In this document: positions 58,864 through 64,000 of the stretch, piece by piece
Numbering within the stretch: the stretch's first letter is position 1
How the letters are laid out: every line of letters starts with the position of its first letter
Origin: Flavobacterium omnivorum
GTDB taxonomy: Bacteria; Bacteroidota; Bacteroidia; Flavobacteriales; Flavobacteriaceae
Assembly: GCF_900099915.1 (NCBI RefSeq)
Contig: NZ_FNDB01000008.1
Location: 1 to 64,000 of the forward strand
Reading direction: 5' to 3'
Length of the DNA stretch: 64,000 bases
Translations under genes and position numbers: made by a program
The notes under the pieces: model-generated
What the model was told of the DNA's origin: nothing
Database searches by the model: none
What the model saw: the letters and a program-made list of their open reading frames with translations, nothing else

Positions 58864-59670
58864 TTAGATTTTCAGAATTACAAACTCAACTCTGCGATCC
58901 AGTGCTTCTCCTTGGCCTAAAGGAAATTTGTTTCCACTTCCCACATAATGCATTCTAAGGCTGTTTATTCCCTTATTTATCAGATAGCGATAGACGTTTT
59001 TGGCCCTATTTAAAGATAGTTTTCGTTCCTGTGTGTCTTTATCTATGGCGTCTTGGTAATGACTAGGCGTGCAGCATACATGTCCTCTAATTTCGAATTC
59101 CATTGTTTTTTGCTGTTGCAAAAGTAGTGCAATGGCATCCAATTCTTTCTTGGACTGTTCCGTTAATTTACTGCTGCCAAGGGCAAAAAGAATCTTTTCC
59201 AGATAAATACGATCTCCTGCTTTATGGCTTTCCTGAAATGAAGTATAAATACCCTTACCAAAACTGTTTTTCTTGACAATATATAAGTCGACACGCCTAT
59301 TTTTTGAACGCGTTTCGGACAGGTTTTCCACCCTATCTTTTTGTACAATTACACGTCCTTTGCCTTCAATAATGACAATCTTATTTTTGTTAAAACCATT
59401 TTTCGAAAGAATATTTTGAACCGTAATTACCCTGTTTTTTGATAATTCAAAATTATAATCGTTGGCACCTCGATCATCGCAGTAGCCATAAATTTGTATC
59501 GATTCGATTTTGGTTGTATCGGCTTTTTTTATAAAGTCAATTATCGTTTGTACTTGGTCATCGTACAGAGTGAATTTGTCAAATTCAAAATAAACTGTTT
59601 CCACAGGTCTTGCTTGAGCGAAAAAATAGCTCGAAAAAAGAAGTAATACTATGGAAAATGCTTGTTTCAT
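58864..59670 (-). CDS. OmpA family protein with two tandem OmpA-like domains
   Basis: 268 aa. Signal peptide MKQAFSIVLLLFSSYFFAQA. Domain 1 (about 25-130): VYFEFDKFTLYDDQVQTIIDFI, QIYGYCDDRGANDYNFELSKNRV and SETRSKNRRVDLYI. Domain 2 (about 150-268): ILFALGSSKLTEQSKKELDAIALLL, EIRGHVCCTPSH..., LNRAKNVYRYLINKGI and DRRVEFVILKI. OmpA domains bind peptidoglycan. The second carries a His-Val-Cys-Cys in place of H-T-D, an unusual variation. Its ATG overlaps the S41 gene's TAA by one base (TAATG), so the two are coupled. Confidence 0.88.
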   Translation of the reverse strand: MKQAFSIVLLLFSSYFFAQARPVETVYFEFDKFTLYDDQVQTIIDFIKKADTTKIESIQIYGYCDDRGANDYNFELSKNRVITVQNILSKNGFNKNKIVIIEGKGRVIVQKDRVENLSETRSKNRRVDLYIVKKNSFGKGIYTSFQESHKAGDRIYLEKILFALGSSKLTEQSKKELDAIALLLQQQKTMEFEIRGHVCCTPSHYQDAIDKDTQERKLSLNRAKNVYRYLINKGINSLRMHYVGSGNKFPLGQGEALDRRVEFVILKI

Positions 59671-61304
59671 TACATTTTTAAAATAGATTGATACGCCGCA
59701 TTAGTACTCAAAATAGAGGTTGCTTTTTTGATTTCTGAATTATTTTTGGTGTAATATTGATACAATCCTTCTTGGTATTGGTATCTCTTAATAATTTCAT
59801 CAACCATTAATTTTTTGATTTCTTTTTGATTTTTATCCAACAATGCATTTTCACTTTTTTGAAGAGCAGTAAGCAATTGTTGGTATTCTAGCTGAATAGA
59901 TTCGTCTAATTTTTCTTTTTTGGCTATAGCCAAAGTATTTTTCAAAGCCAACTCCGTTTCGGTGTCAAAAGAAAATTTTTGTGCTTTCAAGAATTGTTTG
60001 AAATCTTCATAATCAGCATCAGTGAGGACCGGAATCTGATTTCCTAAACTCGGATTTTTATAGTAATAAGTTGTGGCATAGTTGAAAATTCCGTCGTTAC
60101 GCAACAAAGCATTTGTGATAGGACTCGATTTTGTTTCTTCCATTTCCACGTCAGGTTGGATTCCGCCACCGTCATATACAGTTCTTCCCTTTCTGGTTTT
60201 AAAAGCATTAAAGTTTTTCTCTTCCGTTTTTAGGGCAATTCCATTTTTGTCTTTTTTTGAATAATCTAATGCTTGAATACACCTGCCAGATGGAGTGTAA
60301 TAGCGAGAAATGGTTACTTTTAGCTGCGTTCCAAAAGTTAAATCTACCGGTCTTTGCACGAGTCCTTTTCCAAAACTGCGGCTTCCCACCACCACAGCGC
60401 GATCTAAATCCTGAAGTGCGCCAGCGACGATTTCAGATGCCGAAGCACTGCGACCATTGACTAGAATGATTAATGGAATTTCAGTATCGACAGGGTCTTT
60501 GGTTGTTTTATAGGTGCTGTTGTGTTTCTCTATTTTAGATTTTGTTGTAACAATAATCTCGTTTTTTGAAACAAATAAATTACAAATATTCACAGCCTCA
60601 TTTAAGAGTCCGCCCGGATTATCTCGTACATCCAATATAATGCGTTCCGCACCTTCTTTTTTTAGCTGTTCCAAAGCTTCTTTAGTTTCCAAGGACGCTT
60701 TTTTGTTGAAATGCGATAGTACAATGTAACCGGTTTTGTCATCTATTTTTGCAAAAAAGGGAACCGATTTGATTTCGACTTCGTCCAAAATAATCTGTGT
60801 GGTATTTACTTTTCCTTGACGCATGTATTTGACATCAATTTTTGTGTTTTTAGCACCTTTGAAAAGCTGAGAAGCCTCGTCTCTGAAATCAGATAAAAGT
60901 ACATCGCCTACTTGAATAATTTCATCTCCGGCTTTTAAACCCGCTTTGTCGGCAGGAAAATCTTTATAAGGTTCCTTGACGATTAATTTGTCTTCTTTCC
61001 GAGTCAGTAAAGCGCCTATTCCCGTATATTCACCTGTATTGTTTATCTTGAAGCGCACTACGTCTTGCTCGTTAAAGTATACCGTGTACGGATCTAAGTT
61101 AGCCAGCATTCCTTTGATGGCCTTGTCCATTAACTCTCCAGGATTTGTTTCATCCACATAATTGCGGTTCAATTCCTTGAAAAGTGTGGTGAATATCTCG
61201 ATTTGCTTGGCGATTTCGAAAAAATCATCTTTGAAACTACTTCCAAAAAACAGAAATGCCGAAGCGACAACGGGAATTATGAATTTTTTTTTGAGGAAGT
61301 TCAT
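59670..61304 (-). CDS. C-terminal processing peptidase (S41 family, Ctp-like)
   Basis: 544 aa. An N-terminal signal or anchor (KFIIPVVASAFLFFGSSF), the Ctp domain with a PDZ (GEYTGIGALLTRKEDKLIVKEPYKDFPADKAGLKAGDEIIQVGDVLL), and the S41 core: RIILDVRDNPGGLLNEAVNICNLFV, VNGRSASASEIVAGALQDLDRA with the catalytic Ser, and VGSRSFGKGLVQ with the catalytic Lys. A long helical C-terminal part (from about 400) follows. It cleaves substrates in the periplasm. Coupled to the OmpA-type gene. Confidence 0.93.
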   Translation of the reverse strand: MNFLKKKFIIPVVASAFLFFGSSFKDDFFEIAKQIEIFTTLFKELNRNYVDETNPGELMDKAIKGMLANLDPYTVYFNEQDVVRFKINNTGEYTGIGALLTRKEDKLIVKEPYKDFPADKAGLKAGDEIIQVGDVLLSDFRDEASQLFKGAKNTKIDVKYMRQGKVNTTQIILDEVEIKSVPFFAKIDDKTGYIVLSHFNKKASLETKEALEQLKKEGAERIILDVRDNPGGLLNEAVNICNLFVSKNEIIVTTKSKIEKHNSTYKTTKDPVDTEIPLIILVNGRSASASEIVAGALQDLDRAVVVGSRSFGKGLVQRPVDLTFGTQLKVTISRYYTPSGRCIQALDYSKKDKNGIALKTEEKNFNAFKTRKGRTVYDGGGIQPDVEMEETKSSPITNALLRNDGIFNYATTYYYKNPSLGNQIPVLTDADYEDFKQFLKAQKFSFDTETELALKNTLAIAKKEKLDESIQLEYQQLLTALQKSENALLDKNQKEIKKLMVDEIIKRYQYQEGLYQYYTKNNSEIKKATSILSTNAAYQSILKM

Positions 61305-61413
61305 GAGTTTAATTAACTAAATTTGAAGTCACTAAAATAAGAATAAATCACCAAATAATTGTGCAGAACGTAATCTAAAGATAACTTTGTTCAATTTACA
61401 ATCAGTCAAATGT

Positions 61414-61860
61414 TTAAATTTCAGAAATAGAATCGCTTTCTGATGCTGGTTTTTTAATGTTTTGGGCAATAAACTTCTCAAACAATTGAATGGTTTTGGT
61501 ATTAATTTCCTCGTAAGTCAATCGGTCCTTTGTTTGGTAAAAAAACATAAAGGAATACGGCTGATCCAGATTGTCTATCAATAGGTGTTTGTTCAGACGA
61601 TAGGTTTCGCGCAGTACACGTTTGAAATAATTACGGTCTACAGCTTTCTTGAAATTCTTTTTAGAAACCGAAACGCCCATTTTTATTTTTTCTCCCGTCC
61701 CCAATCCTGCTGCTTCTGGACGGGATTCTGGTTTACCAAAAGAACCTGCTTTATACACCAATCGCAACGGATATTTGGATACTGATTTCCCTTCAGTAAA
61801 CAATAATCCAATCGTAATTTTGCTTTTTAGCTTTTCGGTTTTAGGGTAAGTGAAATTCAT
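61414..61860 (-). CDS. rnpA: Ribonuclease P protein component with an extra insert
   Basis: 148 aa. Start MNFTYPKTEKLKSKITIGLLFTEGKSVSKYPLRLVYKA; the RNR-type motif is KMGVSVSKKNFKKAVDRNYFKRVLRETYRLNKH. It binds RNase P RNA and helps to cleave tRNA 5' leaders. Between LVYKA and the VSVSKK strand, about 18 residues (GSFGKPESRPEAAGLGTGEK) interrupt the usual short loop; the DNA there is a TCCCGTCC...GGACGGGA palindrome (61693-61725). The frame is kept. rpmH and dnaA are not adjacent. Confidence 0.92.
   Translation of the reverse strand: MNFTYPKTEKLKSKITIGLLFTEGKSVSKYPLRLVYKAGSFGKPESRPEAAGLGTGEKIKMGVSVSKKNFKKAVDRNYFKRVLRETYRLNKHLLIDNLDQPYSFMFFYQTKDRLTYEEINTKTIQLFEKFIAQNIKKPASESDSISEI
61693..61725. 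repeat. Palindromic element inside rnpA
   Basis: TCCCGTCC (61693-61700) and GGACGGGA (61718-61725) are perfect 8-bp inverted arms around a 17-nt centre. It is GC-richer than the gene and encodes the extra loop of RnpA. The arms resemble the TCCCGAA...TTCGGGA palindromes of the tRNA-Cys repeat array. Confidence 0.65.
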
Positions 61861-61960
61861 TTTTATAGAAAAAATTCGTAGTTTTTGACTTGCAAAGTTA
61901 CGATTAAACGTTGAGTCGGTATATTGTTTCCGATTTAAATACCGCTAAAAATATATTTCT

Positions 61961-61968
61961 TACTTTTG
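61961..61968 (+). promoter_or_regulatory. -7 element of the second plsC gene
   Basis: TACTTTTG matches TAnnTTTG and lies 16 bp before ATG 61985. Confidence 0.5.
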
Positions 61969-61984
61969 CCTTAAATTTTTAAGC

Positions 61985-62719
61985 ATGCAAAAACTGATTT
62001 CGTATCCTATTTCCGTTATTTATTATTTATGTTTCGGTCTTACTTTGGTTATTTTTCATCCAATACAGTGGATTTGTTTCCACGGCTTTGGCTACCAAGC
62101 CCATAAAAAAAGTGTTGATTATCTGAACTTTTTCTTAGTGAAGTGCACAAATCTGTTAGGAACAACGTACAAGTTTGGAAATATTGAAAGTATTCCAAAA
62201 AATGTACCATTAATTTTTGTCTCTAATCATCAAAGCATGTACGATATTATTGCTATGATTTGGTTTTTTCGCCGTTTTCATTGTAAATTTGTTAGTAAGA
62301 AAGAATTAGGAAGCGGTATTCCAAGTGTATCGTTTAATTTGCGTCACGGAGGTTCAGTGCTTATCGATCGTAAAGATCCCAAACAAGCTATTCCTGCCAT
62401 TAAAGGATTGGCAGAGTATATTGAAAAACACAACCGTTCAGCCGTTATCTTTCCAGAAGGAACACGAAGTAAGACCGGAAAGCCAAAAGAGTTTTCTCAA
62501 ACGGGATTGAAAATATTGTGCAAAAACGCACCCTCAGCATATGTGGTTCCCGTAAGTATAAACAATTCTTGGAAAATAGTTAAATACGGGTTTTTCCCCT
62601 TAGGTCTAGGAAATCGCCTTACCTTTGTAGTTCATAAACCGTTAGCGGTTGCAGCGTATGATTTTGCGGAGTTAATGGAAAAGACAGAAGCAGCAGTAGT
62701 TCAAGGAATAAAAATTTAA
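61985..62719 (+). CDS. plsC: 1-acyl-sn-glycerol-3-phosphate acyltransferase (PlsC family)
   Basis: 244 aa. Block I is FVSNHQSMYDIIAMIWFFRRFHCKFVSKKELG with the catalytic H-x4-D at about residue 81. GGSVLIDRKDPKQAI follows, then FPEGTRSKTGKPKEFSQTGLKILC (block III, E-G-T-R) and VVPVSINNS (block IV). N-terminal membrane helix (VIYYLCFGLTLVIFHPIQWI). It acylates lysophosphatidic acid to phosphatidic acid. It precedes the acyl-ACP desaturase by 10 bp, so the two are co-transcribed and could link acyl-chain supply to membrane lipid synthesis. Confidence 0.9.
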   Translation: MQKLISYPISVIYYLCFGLTLVIFHPIQWICFHGFGYQAHKKSVDYLNFFLVKCTNLLGTTYKFGNIESIPKNVPLIFVSNHQSMYDIIAMIWFFRRFHCKFVSKKELGSGIPSVSFNLRHGGSVLIDRKDPKQAIPAIKGLAEYIEKHNRSAVIFPEGTRSKTGKPKEFSQTGLKILCKNAPSAYVVPVSINNSWKIVKYGFFPLGLGNRLTFVVHKPLAVAAYDFAELMEKTEAAVVQGIKI

Positions 62720-62729
62720 TTTATATATA

Positions 62730-63719
62730 ATGTCAATAAAAAATATTCGATTAGAAGTAATGCAGTTTTTGGAAAAAAACGTAGACAGCTTTGTCGATCA
62801 GTATCTTATTCCAGTAGAAAAAATATGGCAACCAACTGATTTTTTGCCTAATTCTCAAAGTGATACTTTTTTTGATGAGGTCAAAGAATTACGTGAAATT
62901 GCAAAAGAATTACCATACGATTTCTGGGTAACATTAGTGGGAGATACTATCACTGAGGAAGCGTTGCCAACTTACGAATCCTGGTTAATGGATGTCGAAG
63001 GAATTGATAACGTTGAAAGAAATGGTTGGTCTAAATGGATTAGACAATGGACTGGTGAAGAAAATCGTCATGGTGATTTGTTGAACAAGTATTTGTATTT
63101 GTCAGGTCGTGTGAACATGCGTGAAGTTGAAATGACAACACAGCACTTGATCAACGATGGTTTTGATATTGGAACAGGAAGGGATCCTTACAAAAACTTT
63201 GTATACACTAGTTTTCAAGAATTAGCAACGTACGTTTCTCATAACCGAGTGGCGCAAATGGCTAAGAAATATGGAGACAACAAATTATCTAAAATGTGCA
63301 AAATGATTGCTGGTGACGAAATGCGTCATCATCATGCGTACAGCGAATTTGTAACACGTATTTTTCAAGTAGATCCAAGTGAAATGATGCTTGCTTTTCA
63401 ATACATGATGAAGGCAAAAATCGTTATGCCTGCGCATTTCTTGAGAGAGTCCGGTGAGAAAATAAGCACTGCTTTCGAACAGTTTTCTGATTCTGCTCAA
63501 CGTATTGGAGTCTACACCGCAGCCGATTATGTGGATATCATGCAAAAACTAATCGAGAAATGGGAAATTGACAAAATTACAGGGTTGACGGATGAAGCAG
63601 AAAAAGCACGTGATTACCTGATGAAATTACCAGCTAGAATGGCCAGAATTTCAGAACGATTGGTAATTCCACAAGAATCCCATATTTTCAAATGGGTGGA
63701 GCCTGCTTTAATAAGATAG
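62730..63719 (+). CDS. Acyl-ACP desaturase (diiron, FA_desaturase_2)
   Basis: 329 aa. Diiron ligands are in RQWTGEENRHGDLL (E-E-N-R-H) and KMIAGDEMRHHHAY (D-E-M-R-H-H), with LPYDFWVTLVGDTITEEALPTYE before. This is the stearoyl-ACP desaturase family, soluble and using ferredoxin or a similar donor. It puts a double bond into acyl-ACP. It fits a cold-adapted or aquatic bacterium needing unsaturated lipids. Co-transcribed with plsC. Confidence 0.93.
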   Translation: MSIKNIRLEVMQFLEKNVDSFVDQYLIPVEKIWQPTDFLPNSQSDTFFDEVKELREIAKELPYDFWVTLVGDTITEEALPTYESWLMDVEGIDNVERNGWSKWIRQWTGEENRHGDLLNKYLYLSGRVNMREVEMTTQHLINDGFDIGTGRDPYKNFVYTSFQELATYVSHNRVAQMAKKYGDNKLSKMCKMIAGDEMRHHHAYSEFVTRIFQVDPSEMMLAFQYMMKAKIVMPAHFLRESGEKISTAFEQFSDSAQRIGVYTAADYVDIMQKLIEKWEIDKITGLTDEAEKARDYLMKLPARMARISERLVIPQESHIFKWVEPALIR

Positions 63720-63743
63720 ATTTCTGAATTCTAAATAAAGAAT

Positions 63744-63794
63744 AAAAATGTTGGATTTTGAAGTTGAAGAACTTTGAAATTCAACATTTTTTTT
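63744..63794 (+). terminator. Terminator of plsC-desaturase
   Basis: AAAAATGTTG (63744-63753) pairs with CAACATTTTT (63782-63791), extended by inner pairs and followed by T residues. Confidence 0.75.
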
Positions 63795-63807
63795 AAATAA
63801 AATACAA

Positions 63808-64000
63808 ATGATTAATCCTGACTTAATACCTAAAACGATTCTTTTTGTAAAAGAAAAATTAGAAAATGCCGAAGGAGGACACGACTGGTTTCACATAGAG
63901 CGCGTGTACAAAAACACGTTGTTAATTGCTAAAAATGAAGCTTGTAATACTGCAGTTGTGCAACTTGGCGCTTTATTACACGATATTGCCGATAGTAAGT
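63808..64000 (+). CDS. HD-domain phosphohydrolase, N-terminal fragment (cut by window edge)
   Basis: 64 codons read from ATG 63808 to the window end. The translation has AEGGHDWFHIERVYKNTLLIAKNE and VVQLGALLHDIADSK. The H-D-x-x-H first metal pair (HDWFHIERV) and the LLHDIAD second pair are the HD-domain signature. Family members hydrolyse nucleotides or phosphates. The catalytic C-terminal part is outside the window. Confidence 0.85.
   Translation, partial: MINPDLIPKTILFVKEKLENAEGGHDWFHIERVYKNTLLIAKNEACNTAVVQLGALLHDIADSK

Noticed and set aside
61414..61860. rnpA as a marker of a classical dnaA-rpmH-rnpA origin region
   Set aside because: Neither rpmH nor dnaA is next to it, and no DnaA-box cluster lies nearby. 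In Bacteroidetes these genes are often separated.
1..64000. CRISPR array, restriction-modification or other defence island
   Set aside because: No regularly spaced repeats, Cas-like proteins, methyltransferase/endonuclease pairs or retron-like RT were seen. The only candidate conflict module is the DUF433/DUF5615 pair.

Overview
The window is a stretch of chromosome from a low-GC Bacteroidetes bacterium, almost certainly a Flavobacterium or close relative. The evidence is strongly AT-rich intergenic DNA, promoter -7 elements of the TAnnTTTG type typical of this phylum, A-rich start regions without Shine-Dalgarno sequences, and families that are typical of Flavobacteriia (DUF4175, DUF4837, HU-CCDC81/SPOR, head-GIN DUF2807, GH3-like protein, YtxH/holin/DUF6327 cassette). 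No phage, CRISPR array or canonical defence island is present. The only mobile element is a transposase fragment cut by the left edge.

Layout. 1-222: partial IS4-type transposase. 288-14986 (minus strand): a surface-polysaccharide locus, probably read from about 15.0 kb leftwards through a short membrane protein, a GH3-like protein, a nucleoside-phosphorylase-like conserved protein, a Wzz-like co-polymerase, rfbA-rfbC-rfbD (dTDP-rhamnose), a Wzx flippase, a small lipoprotein with its own promoter, a Wzy-like polymerase, an O-antigen-ligase-like protein, two GT4 glycosyltransferases and an FkbM methyltransferase. rfbB is not in the window. 15.2-20.1 kb: tatA, a DUF433/DUF5615 toxin-antitoxin pair, tex, a secreted carbohydrate-binding-like protein, a DUF1294 protein and rpiB.

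20.18-20.88 kb is a very AT-rich gene-free region with four exact copies of TTATCAACA (both orientations) and several near copies. Genes to its left are almost all minus strand and genes to its right are mostly plus strand. I read it as a candidate chromosomal replication origin. Supporting this, 16 to 18 kb to the right lie four 13-16/16 matches to the ParB-binding parS palindrome (TGTTTCACGTGAAACA family), clustered around mnmG.

20.9-64 kb is mostly housekeeping: rnr, glnS, gltX, trpS, tRNA-Cys, folB, ybeY, mnmG, dprA, recA, a DNA polymerase III delta-prime-like gene, pgk, rnpA, two PlsC acyltransferases, an acyl-ACP desaturase, and envelope genes (OmpH/Skp-like, OmpA-like, LysM lytic transglycosylase, S41 protease, SPFH, OMP barrels, an ECF sigma operon). 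Convergent gene pairs are usually separated by strong bidirectional hairpins.

The points most worth a second look are the oriC/parS pair; a 15-residue N-terminal element shared by two unrelated exported proteins; three tandem 102-bp copies of the tRNA-Cys 3' end plus terminator that carry a TCCCGAAGCTTCGGGA-type palindrome; and a similar palindromic insert in frame inside rnpA.
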